Shown here: piece by piece, positions 56,712 through 64,000 of the stretch
How the letters are laid out: every line of letters begins with the position of its first letter
Position numbering within the stretch: position 1 is the stretch's first letter
Assembly (NCBI RefSeq): GCF_000383615.1
Contig: NZ_KB911585.1
Span: forward strand, 550,805-614,804
From: Streptomyces canus 299MFChir4.1
GTDB taxonomy: Bacteria; Actinomycetota; Actinomycetes; Streptomycetales; Streptomycetaceae
Reading direction: 5' to 3'
DNA: 64,000 nucleotides
Notes under the pieces: generated by a model
Databases searched by the model: none
What the model saw: the letters and a program-made list of their open reading frames with translations, nothing else
Told to the model about the DNA's origin: nothing
Position numbers and translations under genes: made by a program

Positions 56712-57005
56712 GCGGGGATCTCTCCGTGGGAGTTCGTGCTCGGCGGGCGGATCCCGGGGCGGCGAGGCCCTGTGACCGATGAGGTACGCGCCTTCCGCGC
56801 GCGGTCCACGCCTTTCGGGTCGTCGGCCGAATTGGGCGAGCCGGTGTTGCAGCCTGATGCCGGCTCATGTCACCTGCGGGAGGCGGCCTCCCGGCCCGGT
56901 ACCCAGCATGCGTATCGGGCAGCCCGGGAACAACTGCCGATCTTGATATGGTCGTTCACCCAGAGGTTTACGAATCCGGGGGACCAGGACAAAACCGGGG
57001 ACACG

Positions 57006-57899
57006 ATGGAACTGCGGGACATAGAGATCTTCCTGACGCTCGCGGAGGAGCTCCACTTCGGCCGCAGCGCCGAACGCCTGCATGTCTCCCCAGCCCGTGT
57101 CAGCCAGGCGATCAAGAAACAGGAACGCCTCATCGGCGCCCAGCTCTTCGAGCGAACCAGCCGCCACGTGCGGATGACCCCCATCGGAGAGGTGCTGCTC
57201 CAGCGGCTGAAGCCGGCATACGAGGGCATTCAGGAAGCCGTGGCGGAGGCGACCAGCATCGCCCGCCACTCGGCCGGCACGCTGACGTTGGGGGTCATGG
57301 GCGCGCAGATGCACGACATGACCCCGGTCCTGGCCCTCTTCCGAGCCCGGTACCCGTCCGCCGAACTCCGGTTCCGGGAAGTGTTTTTCAGCGATCCGTT
57401 CGGAGCCTTGCGGGCCGGCGAGGTCGACGCGGTGACCACCTGGCTGCCGGTCCGCGAGCCGGACCTGACCGTCGGAGTGGTGCTGCGCGAGGAACCGCTC
57501 CACCTGATGGTGGCCGCGGATCACCCGCTCGCCAAGCAGAAGTCGGTGAGCATGGAGGTCCTCGGCGACCACATCGTGCCGGGCCTGAACGGTTCCATTC
57601 CCTCCTACTGGGAGACCGCCGTCCTGCCGGCCCGCACTCCGGCCGGACGCCCCGTCCGCCGCGGCCCGGCCGTCGCCACCTTCTACGAGATCCTTGCCCT
57701 TGTCGCAGCAGGCGACGCGGTCTGCACAGTCCCCGACGAGGGGCGGCGTTACAACGCGCAGACCGACGTCGTCTACCTCCCCCTCCACGATGCCCCGCCC
57801 GTCCAGTGGGCCCTGATCTGGCGCACGGACCGCGCGACACCACTGGTACGCGCGCTCGCCGAGGCGGCGACGGACTGCGGGGACGCAACTGGGCGGTAG
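57006..57899 (+). CDS. LysR family transcriptional regulator
   Basis: 297 residues. N-terminal helix-turn-helix MELRDIEIFLTLAEELHFGR, HVSPARVSQAIKKQERLIGA, followed by the effector domain (residues 90-290) with DAVTTWLPVREPDLTVG and a C-terminal WALIWRTDRATPLVRAL. ATG 57006 has GGGGA upstream. It is divergent from vat (294 bases between starts), so it may regulate the streptogramin operon, although LysR regulators of other neighbours are possible. Confidence 0.88.
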   Translation: MELRDIEIFLTLAEELHFGRSAERLHVSPARVSQAIKKQERLIGAQLFERTSRHVRMTPIGEVLLQRLKPAYEGIQEAVAEATSIARHSAGTLTLGVMGAQMHDMTPVLALFRARYPSAELRFREVFFSDPFGALRAGEVDAVTTWLPVREPDLTVGVVLREEPLHLMVAADHPLAKQKSVSMEVLGDHIVPGLNGSIPSYWETAVLPARTPAGRPVRRGPAVATFYEILALVAAGDAVCTVPDEGRRYNAQTDVVYLPLHDAPPVQWALIWRTDRATPLVRALAEAATDCGDATGR

Positions 57900-57998
57900 A
57901 GACGGGACACTTCGGCATCGGTGTAGTTCCCCTTTGCCGAGCAGGCACCCGGCCTCACCCGCCGGTACGGACGTCGGACCGAGCGGCCGCAACACGCT

Positions 57999-58112
57999 TT
58001 AGCGCTTGGGAGCGACGAGGCTGTCCGGCTTCTTGCGGGGCCTGCCCCGCCCTGGTCGGGGGATGCGGATCTTCTCCAGCACCGGTTTGAACTGTGTGCC
58101 GTCCACTCGCTG
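57999..58112 (-). pseudogene. IS5-type transposase fragment (C-terminal piece)
   Basis: A 37-codon remnant: QRVDGTQFKPVLEKIRIPRP, then GRGRPRKKPDSLVAPKR and a stop. This matches the DDE-proximal region of IS5-type transposases. Both ends are lost; no inverted repeats remain. Its neighbour on the same strand is the LysR remnant. Confidence 0.7.
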
Positions 58113-58120
58113 ACCTAAGG

Positions 58121-58560
58121 TCACAGGGTCATCAGACCGAGGTCTTCAACGACCTTGGCCAAGGCACGAATCTGGTCGGTCTCGCTGTTCGTGTGCCAGC
58201 TCAAGGCCCAGCGGCTGGCGGGGCGTCATGGATGAGGATGTGGGCGATGTCAGGCCGCCCGTAGTAGCGCGGCGCGTGCGCGTGCACGGGGCACACCGCT
58301 TCCCCGCCGGCGACGATGGCGAGTAGTCGCGTGCCGTCGACTGCAGTCGGCCCTTGGGGGATCGGCCGCCCGCTGGAGGTGTGGGCGGGGATCAGCGCCT
58401 CTCGCCAGTAATCGGGTGCGGCGCCGGTCAGGACGGTCTCGTCGGCAAGGTCCTCGTAGGAGATGGAGTCCCGCTTCACCAGGGGGTGGGCGGAGGAGAC
58501 GCACAACACGACGGGTTCGGTGTAGGCAACCGAACCCACCGTGAGGTCCGGGTTAACCGT
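58121..58560 (-). pseudogene. LysR effector-domain remnant with frameshift
   Basis: Reads VNPDLTVGSVAYTEPVVLCV, HPLVKRDSISYEDLADETVL, AAPDYWREALIPAHTSSGRP and RYYGRPDIAHILIHDAPPA, then shifts frame near 58220 into RWALSWHTNSETDQIRALAK and ends at 58121. This is the C-terminal effector half of a LysR regulator, closely resembling the intact LysR at 57006; the DNA-binding part is absent. It is not functional. Confidence 0.75.
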
Positions 58561-59477
58561 CAGGTTAACGCGCCGTGCGGGAAGGATCGTTGCCGGGAGC
58601 TCTGCCGGCGGGAGGCTGTGATTACCGAGGTCGGGCACGGGGCGGCACACCGGGTGGAGCGCCTGAGGCAGCTCATGCGCAACACCCCGCCGATGCGACA
58701 CCCAGTGAGCAGGAGGCAGGCGCCAGTCGACGTTGGGTTCCGGCTCCGTTCCCTCAAGTGGTGCGTAGCCCACGACGGGCACCTACGGCCGCCTCGCCGG
58801 TCCAGCGCCTTGTCGGGACCTCCAAGAGGTCCGCACAGAACCCGTTGATCGTGCGACTGTCCGCTTGATGCTCGTCGGTCAGTTCGGGGGGAGAGGAACT
58901 CTCGGCCGTGGATCGTCTCCGACGAACTGTGGCTGCTGATCGAGCCGTTACTGCCGGAGCCCGGCGCCGAAAGGCCCGGCGTCTGGGACCGGCTCCATGC
59001 CGTCCTGCCGACGAAACTGCGGGCGGCGAAGCAGCCGACGCGGGCGCCTTCCCCCGGACGGCCGCTGGGTGACCCGTGGCGGATGCGCGACAGCAACTGC
59101 TGGACTGCTGGCCCATCCTCGTCGACCTTGAACGCGGAAATGTGCGGTTCGGGACTCTGGAAGAGCGGCAGCTGTGGAGGAAGCCGAGCGCCTGAAGAGG
59201 CTGCGGCTGCCCCGCAACCCAGTTACGGGACGGCCCTTCAGGGGCCATGAGCCCCTCCGGACGCACTCAACAAGCGCCCTCGAGCACTCCACTGCCAAGA
59301 CGCGGAGCAGACCCTTGAATCTTGGACAGGCGCGACACATGGCCGATGACTATCGTTGATGGAAGAGGTTGAGATACCGGGCGGCCCGCCAGGGGCAGCG
59401 GGTTCGCGCTGCAAGACGCCCACCCACCCGTGGCTGTCCGCTCCCTCTCCCACCACAATGCAGGGTGTTGAGGGCCC
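58561..59477. other. Decayed intergenic region with IS scrap
   Basis: 917 bases with no intact gene apart from the IS5 scrap listed separately. Lower coding bias than neighbours and inconsistent frames. A short frame near 59070-59180 reads ADARQQLLDCWPILVDLERG and RFGTLEERQLWRKP, which looks protein-like but is not assignable. Confidence 0.4.
58906..59034 (+). pseudogene. IS5-type transposase fragment (N-terminal piece, internally deleted)
   Basis: Reads PWIVSDELWLLIEPLLPEPG then directly GVWDRLHAVLPTKLRAAKQP: the N-terminal DELW motif of IS5-type transposases joined to a segment that normally lies about 50 residues later. The sequence continues into unrelated reading. It contains a TTA codon, rare in Streptomyces genes. 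Confidence 0.65.
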
Positions 59478-60131
59478 ATGGACGGCTATAAAACGCGGAT
59501 CGAGCTTCGCGGAACGGGTTGGACAGGCCGGCAGACGGTCCAGATCCTGATCGACGGGCCATCCATCGCGATGAACCGCGTCCTCCAGGGCCTCCCCGGC
59601 GCCAAAGCACAGGTATCGGCGGAGCGGCAGGACCACCGATCCGGAGACGGAGTCCGGCCGGATGGCACTGGCACCTTCGTCTGCCGGGTATCCACGTCGC
59701 GGCTCGCGGCGGGAGAACACCACGTCACGGCCGTGTCTTGGCCTGACGGGCATGAGGCCAGGGTGGAGACCACCGTGGTCGTCCGTGAGCGCAACAACGG
59801 TGGCCACGCTCCCCAAGCGGCCGTCGAAGGTGGGGAGGCGTCTGCCGACGACGCGGGGCGGAAAGCGACAGTCCCTTCGAGCGTGAACGGTTCCACGGGG
59901 AACGTCGTTTCGGCCACCTCGGATGCATCCCGTCCGGTGTCCGGGAAACGCAGATCTCGCAGGTACTCGCTCCCGCGCCCACACAGCTCACCTCTAGGCC
60001 CTGTGACATACGCGCCGGCCGCGGATTCCGCACAACCATACGACCGTTTCCGAGCAGTCCCGACAGACCGCAACTCCCATACCCCATCGGCCGACACAGT
60101 TGGAGCGCAGCCATGGCATCACCAGTCCTGA
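59478..60131 (+). CDS. Hypothetical protein with possible Ig-like N-terminal domain
   Basis: 217 residues. The first 95 residues read like a beta-sandwich: TRIELRGTGWTGRQTVQILI, DGTGTFVCRVSTSRLAAGEH, HVTAVSWPDGHEARVETTVV. The remainder is Ser/Pro/Arg-rich and may be a linker. No signal peptide. It ends 19 bases inside the alpha/beta hydrolase gene, suggesting translational coupling. I do not recognise the family; third-position bias is moderate, so it could be partly decayed. Confidence 0.45.
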   Translation: MDGYKTRIELRGTGWTGRQTVQILIDGPSIAMNRVLQGLPGAKAQVSAERQDHRSGDGVRPDGTGTFVCRVSTSRLAAGEHHVTAVSWPDGHEARVETTVVVRERNNGGHAPQAAVEGGEASADDAGRKATVPSSVNGSTGNVVSATSDASRPVSGKRRSRRYSLPRPHSSPLGPVTYAPAADSAQPYDRFRAVPTDRNSHTPSADTVGAQPWHHQS

Positions 60132-61282
60132 CCGACCACAATATCCCTTGGACATCGACCATCCCGGCGAACCAGGGCAAGCCCGCCACGCTCTTCGTGC
60201 GGGAACGCAACGGCACCAAGCCAAGCCACGCACGCCAGCCTGTCCTGATGCTCCACGGACGCAGTGTGCCGGGGCTGGCTGGCTTCGATCTCCAGTACGA
60301 CAAGTACAGCTGGGCGCAATTCCTGGCTGACGCGGGCTACGACGTGTTCGTCATGGACCTTCAGGGATCCGGCCGATCCACACGCCCCGAGATGGGCGAC
60401 CCGCGCAACGTGAACCCCGCCCAGAAGTACCTCTTGGTAGACCATCCAGGAGGCGCGTTGACCCCCGTGCAATACACCTCCCAGCTGGACAATTCCCAGA
60501 GCAATTGGGACGAGGTGCACAAGGTCGTCACCTACATCAAGGACCTCACGGGCGCGCCCAAGGTCGACCTCATCGGCTGGTCAGCCGCCTCTCAGCAACT
60601 CGGCCCGTACGCCATCCAGCACAAGGAGAACGTCAAGAGCCTGCTCCTGCTCGCGCCGATCTTCCCGCCCAACGGCAGGCAGAGCAAGCCCGGTACCCGA
60701 TGGGACCCACCGGTGTCCCTGCCGGTGAGCGCGCCCTCTTCCGTATTCGGTTTTCCCATGGCTCTCACCACCAAGTCGGGTTTCACCACCGCGTGGGACA
60801 GGGACGTGGACTGCCACAAGCAGCGTGAGGACGGGATGGTCGACGTGGTCTGGAAGGCGATCATGGAGAATGACGCCCTTGGCGCCAAGTGGGGCCCCGA
60901 CGTGGCAGGGGCGCCCGAGGGCGTCATGCGGGTCAAGAACCAGTACTGGTGGGGCTGGAATTCCACCACCGTGCCGCTGGACGGCACCCTCGGCTCCGAC
61001 GTCCCCGTGCTCATCATTTACGGGGACCTCGATTCCACGGTGAACACGTCACCCGACCTCGGCCTGCTGTACTTCTCGGTGCCTGCGCTCTACCAGGCCA
61101 TTCCCGGGGCTCATAAGCTGATGTTCCGCATCGCCTGCGCGGGTCACCAGATCGTCTGGGAACGCAAGGCCAAGGTAGTACACAACATGTCCCGACAATG
61201 GCTCAACAACGGCACCGTGGAAGACCTGGCCAAAGGCAGCTTCTTCCTGGATGAGGACGGCGTCCTCACTCCGGTGGGCTGA
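60113..61282 (+). CDS. Alpha/beta hydrolase, large lid
   Basis: 389 residues. Oxyanion region PVLMLHGRSVPGLAGFDLQY, DLQGSGRSTRPEMG, nucleophile elbow DLIGWSAASQQLG (Ser about residue 160), Asp in LIIYGDLDSTVNT and His in RIACAGHQIVWERKAK. A long insertion (about residues 190-270) forms the lid. Codon choice is a little less GC-biased than the Streptomyces core genes nearby, and the gene lies in a decayed region, so it may be acquired. Overlaps the preceding ORF by 19 bases. Substrate unknown. Confidence 0.8.
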   Translation: MASPVLTDHNIPWTSTIPANQGKPATLFVRERNGTKPSHARQPVLMLHGRSVPGLAGFDLQYDKYSWAQFLADAGYDVFVMDLQGSGRSTRPEMGDPRNVNPAQKYLLVDHPGGALTPVQYTSQLDNSQSNWDEVHKVVTYIKDLTGAPKVDLIGWSAASQQLGPYAIQHKENVKSLLLLAPIFPPNGRQSKPGTRWDPPVSLPVSAPSSVFGFPMALTTKSGFTTAWDRDVDCHKQREDGMVDVVWKAIMENDALGAKWGPDVAGAPEGVMRVKNQYWWGWNSTTVPLDGTLGSDVPVLIIYGDLDSTVNTSPDLGLLYFSVPALYQAIPGAHKLMFRIACAGHQIVWERKAKVVHNMSRQWLNNGTVEDLAKGSFFLDEDGVLTPVG

Positions 61283-61459
61283 CCCTGTGCGTTGAACCTT
61301 GCCGCCTCTTGATGGATGTCAGGTCCGACGCACTGCGGCACACGGCGCGCCGACGGCTCGGTGGTTGGACGCCGGAGGCCCATCGCGCCTGGCAGCCCCG
61401 CATCGGGTCTTTGCAGGAGGGCCGGCACGAGCCCGGGCGCTGCCGAGCCGTCGATGAAA

Positions 61460-61520
61460 CGCAGAGCCTGCTGCCGCAGCACCCCTCCAACGTGGACGTG
61501 GTGCGGCAGCAGGCTCTGCG
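61460..61520. repeat. 19-base perfect inverted repeat
   Basis: CGCAGAGCCTGCTGCCGCA (61460-61478) and its exact complement (61502-61520) flank 23 bases. It lies 180 bases after the alpha/beta hydrolase stop and could be its terminator, or the end of a small mobile element. Confidence 0.7.
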
Positions 61521-61599
61521 CATCACCAGCGGCATCACCGCCTCCCAGGAAGAGCAGGCGGCGAAGAAGGGGCATCGCACGCCAGACCGTCCGGCCGAA

Positions 61600-61760
61600 C
61601 GCCGCCGCGGACTCCCCCACCGGCTACGGCCCCGGCGACCTGCAGTCGGCCTAAGGCCTGACCTCCAGGACCATCGTCGCCATCGTCGACGCCTACAACG
61701 GCCGAACGCCAAGTCGGACCTGGCCAACACCCACGACAGCCAGGCTCTGATGCCCCCGTC
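61600..61760 (+). pseudogene. Sedolisin (S53) peptidase remnant
   Basis: Reads SPTGYGPGDLQSA, stop, GLTSRTIVAIVDAYNG, then in another frame PNAKSDLANTHDSQ. Intact S53 peptidases have PxGYGPxDLxSAY..TVAIVDAYxxPNAxxDLxxY, so this is the start of a mature catalytic domain with a stop and frameshift. Nothing of the catalytic triad remains. Confidence 0.65.
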
Positions 61761-62094
61761 CGGAACCTTGGGTTGCTGGGCGTGTTTGTCGTACTGGGTT
61801 GCCTGGAGGCAACAGTGCCTCACCACTTGGCGCCACCGTATGACCTCCAGGTGAGAGGTAGAAACGCCCTGCTGCGACAGGACTGCGGCCCCGGACGGCC
61901 CTTCGCCGTGCGCCCTGGTCAAGGGCCGCCTCCCGTTCCGCCCACGATCCTGCAAGGTCGAGTCCGGTGCGTACCGGGCGGGGCCCGGCCGGAAGCGGTA
62001 GGGGCTGCGGTCGGCGGACGCCGCAGTTGCATGATGCCCGTCGGCGGGTCCCCGCGCAGTGGCCGGACGCGGCCGTCGGCGGGCGACGGCCGCC

Positions 62095-62164
62095 CGTGTA
62101 CGAAGGAACAGCCACTGTCGGCTCCGGATACTCAGGATCCGCCGGCACTGTTCCGCCGTACACG
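62095..62164. repeat. 17-base imperfect inverted repeat
   Basis: Arms 62095-62111 and 62148-62164 match at 15 of 17 positions around a 36-base loop that has its own partial symmetry. It could be a terminator or an RNA structure upstream of the phosphotransferase gene. Confidence 0.55.
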
Positions 62165-62301
62165 CGTGGCGGACCGCACGGTGCCCGGGCAGAGCTCCGT
62201 CACCGGGTGTCGCGCGGGCGAGGGGCCTACCGTGGGAGATGGTCCCGGCGTCGGCTCCGCTGACCGGCCGGTCGTTCACGCCGGGGGCGAGGAGGCACGA
62301 G

Positions 62302-63249
62302 ATGTCCGATGCGATACGGGACACCACGGCCCGGCGTGTACGACATTTCGTCGACGCCGGATATCCCGACGCCGGGCCCGTGGAGGCGGCGGTGGAGGGA
62401 GCCGTCTACCGACTCGGGGACGGAACGGTGGCCAGGGTGTGGGAGCGCCGACGGGGATCCGAACTGCGGCGGATGCAGCGTTTCTACGCCGATGCCTCGG
62501 AGCACCTGCCGTTCGGCACCCCGGAGATCCTCGCCGTCGAGGACATCGGCGGTGTCCCGATGACCGTGGAGCGGGAGCTGACCGGCGAGCCCTTGGCGGG
62601 CAGGATCCGCACCGACGACCCGGACGAGGTGCTGCCCGAAGCGGTCGACTGCCTGGTCGGCGTGCTGCGCGCCCTCGCGGACGCCCATGACGTCGACGAG
62701 GTCAAGCACCTTCCTGTGCTGGACGAGGAACGCCCGCTGTGGGAAGACCACACCACTTTCGGATCCGCCCTGGCGGACCTGGTGGACCGGCGGGTCAGCC
62801 GGTGCGCGGACCGGCTCTCCACGCAGGTCCGCGACTTCGACGACACGCGTGCCCGGCTGCTTCGGAAGCTGCGCTCACTCCCCCGTACCGACGAGGCGGT
62901 CGTCCACGGTGACGTCTTCCCGGAGACCGTGCTGGTGGACGACGACCTGCGGCCGCTCGCCCTCGTGGACTACGGCTTCCTGTCCACGGGCGGGGACCCC
63001 CGGTTCGACGCCGCCGTGGCCGCGGCCATCTTCCCGGCGGGCACCGAGCACGCCCCGGAGATCACCCGGCGGCTCACCACGCGGTTCGCCGACGAGTTCG
63101 GCTACGCGGTCGACGACCTCCTGCTGTACCGGGCCGCCTATGCGATGGCCACGAGCGACGCCTTCGCGCCGGGCGGCGCTGACGAGCACTTCGCCTGGTG
63201 CGTCACCGTGCTCGAGGACCCGGCCGTCGCCGAGTCCCTGCACCGATGA
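62302..63249 (+). CDS. Aminoglycoside phosphotransferase-fold protein
   Basis: 315 residues, APH/ChoK-like kinase fold. Features: AVEGAVYRLGDGTVARVWER (Lys replaced in the nucleotide-binding strand region), AVVHGDVFPETVLVDDDLRP (catalytic loop HGD; the usual Asn is Thr) and LALVDYGFLSTGGDPRFDAA (DFG/DFE equivalent). The substrate is unknown and activity is uncertain because of the altered residues. ATG 62302 follows GAGGAGG by about eight bases. Confidence 0.75.
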   Translation: MSDAIRDTTARRVRHFVDAGYPDAGPVEAAVEGAVYRLGDGTVARVWERRRGSELRRMQRFYADASEHLPFGTPEILAVEDIGGVPMTVERELTGEPLAGRIRTDDPDEVLPEAVDCLVGVLRALADAHDVDEVKHLPVLDEERPLWEDHTTFGSALADLVDRRVSRCADRLSTQVRDFDDTRARLLRKLRSLPRTDEAVVHGDVFPETVLVDDDLRPLALVDYGFLSTGGDPRFDAAVAAAIFPAGTEHAPEITRRLTTRFADEFGYAVDDLLLYRAAYAMATSDAFAPGGADEHFAWCVTVLEDPAVAESLHR

Positions 63250-63722
63250 CGCACCGCGGGCAGCCGGGCAGCCGGGTAGTTCCGGTGACGGCGTGTGCGG
63301 AGCCCTACGATCCCGAGCGGATTTATGGGCACGTGGCCCGGGCAAGCGGCAGGACCGCATCGTGGTGGCTGCAGGCCTGTCGGACCCCGCAGGACCTTCG
63401 CCCCGCGTACCGAGCCCCATGATTCCGTCGGCGAACCTGAACACCCACTAACCCGTCCTGACGGGCTGAGCAGCCACCCCTGCGTGACGCTGGGACCTCA
63501 CAAGGGGCCCGTGCCCGCGCGCTGTCGAGGCTTCAGGCTTTCGGCCGTCGCCCCGTTCTGGGGATCACCGTGTGACCTGTGCGTGCCGGTCGCGCTCATC
63601 GGTCGTGCGAAAGATCATCACGTGCTGCCACCGGATCCGGTGCGCTCCGGGGACGGGCGTTCTCGCTAGTGCTCTGACCGCATAGGTTCGCCGGGTTGGC
63701 GGTCATGACGGTTGGATGTGCG
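63250..63722. other. Intergenic region up to the IS630-type element
   Basis: 473 bases with no supported gene. GGGCAGCC repeats occur near 63258-63275. CTAG at 63666-63669 marks the likely insertion target of the IS630-type element that begins here; GACCGC (63676-) and GCGGTC (63700-) show local symmetry typical of element ends. Confidence 0.45.
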
Positions 63723-64000
63723 GTGACGTCCCAACCGACCGCTGGAGGCGCGGTGGCCGAGCCTGTCCGTGTGCGCAGACTGACCGACCAGGAGGGGCAG
63801 AAGCTGCAGCAGATCGTGCGCCGCGGTAGCACCAGCTCGGTGCGCTACCGGCGCGCGATGATGCTGCTGGCCTCGGCCGGCGGGAACCGGGTGCCGGTGA
63901 TCGCACAGCTGGTGCAGGCCGACGAGGACACCGTGCGCGATGTGATCCACCGGTTCAACGCGATCGGCCTGGCCTGCCTGGACCCTCGGTGGGCGGGAGG
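63670..64000 (+). mobile_element. IS630-type insertion sequence, left part
   Basis: Left boundary inferred from the CTAG at 63666-63669 (IS630 elements target TA, often CTAG) and from the transposase frame starting shortly after. The right end is beyond the window, so inverted repeats cannot be compared. Confidence 0.5.
63753..64000 (+). CDS. IS630-family transposase, N-terminal part (truncated by window end)
   Basis: 82 codons visible from GTG 63753, which follows GGAGG by four bases (an upstream GTG at 63723 is in frame). Reads EPVRVRRLTDQEGQKLQQIV, STSSVRYRRAMMLLASAGG, then the helix-turn-helix VPVIAQLVQADEDTVRDVIH and IGLACLDPRWAGG, closely matching N-termini of actinobacterial IS630 transposases. 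The DDE catalytic domain lies outside. Confidence 0.88.
   Translation, partial: MAEPVRVRRLTDQEGQKLQQIVRRGSTSSVRYRRAMMLLASAGGNRVPVIAQLVQADEDTVRDVIHRFNAIGLACLDPRWAG

Larger units (their letters stand above)
61283..62301. other. Decayed region with inverted repeats and peptidase scrap
   Basis: About 1 kb without an intact gene. It holds the S53 peptidase remnant, a 19-base perfect inverted repeat (61460-61520), a 17-base imperfect inverted repeat (62095-62164), and the ribosome site GAGGAGG of the next gene near 62289. Open frames on both strands lack family features. Confidence 0.45.

Noticed and set aside
54749..57899. The vat-vgb operon as part of a virginiamycin biosynthetic cluster
   Set aside because: No NRPS, PKS or tailoring genes for streptogramins occur in the flanking sequence on either side.

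Overview
The window is high-GC actinobacterial chromosome, almost certainly Streptomyces. GC-rich third codon positions, GTG and TTG starts, GGAGG-type ribosome sites, a conservon (cvn) operon, a DUF5709 protein, a SpoIIE-type phosphatase and an SNF2/SWIM pair all fit that genus. No tRNA, rRNA, CRISPR array or biosynthetic megasynthase was seen.

Layout, left to right. 0-7.2 kb: the end of a PAS/GAF/SpoIIE phosphatase, a YjbQ protein, and an aliphatic sulfonate ABC importer (ssuC-ssuB-ssuA) headed by a 27-codon leader peptide, then a flavoprotein. 7.2-18.4 kb: an orphan MltG-like lytic transglycosylase; an ABC exporter divergent from a MarR regulator over a palindrome; a DctA-type symporter; a secreted PNGase A homologue; an L,D-transpeptidase lipoprotein; and a coupled pair of ABC half-exporters whose nucleotide sites are degenerate in complementary ways. 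18.4-31 kb: DUF5709, L31 type B, a membrane hydrolase, a Ski2-like helicase, a TesB thioesterase, an orphan roadblock protein, an F420/PPOX protein, and the cvnA-B-C-D operon with an MHYT sensor upstream. 31-37.8 kb: methyltransferase, PadR regulator/hydrolase pair with operator, FAD oxidoreductase, small proteins and a fatty acid desaturase. 38-45.4 kb: SNF2 helicase and SWIM protein; a cytochrome P450 pseudogene in which internal blocks are inverted in place; a patatin-like lipase and a TetR regulator around two related palindromes. 45.6-49.6 kb: xylose catabolism (xylA, xylB and a ROK repressor). 49.9-53.5 kb: an amidase, a GAF-domain regulator and an aldehyde dehydrogenase. 53.7-57.9 kb: GNAT, then a translationally coupled minus-strand operon of streptogramin A acetyltransferase (Vat), streptogramin B lyase (Vgb) and a YciI protein, divergent from a LysR regulator.

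57.9 kb to the end is a decayed accessory region: IS5-type transposase scraps on both strands, a LysR remnant with frameshift, a sedolisin (S53) remnant, unassigned sequence with strong inverted repeats, an alpha/beta hydrolase with an overlapping upstream ORF, a phosphotransferase-fold gene, and the left part of an IS630-type element that runs off the window.

Main points for a second look: the P450 gene scrambled by short in-place inversions (42.1-43.2 kb), the complementary ABC half-exporters (14.7-18.4 kb), the vat-vgb resistance operon (54.7-57.0 kb), and the apparently leaderless leader peptide before the sulfonate operon. All functional assignments come from motif reading by eye; no database search was possible.
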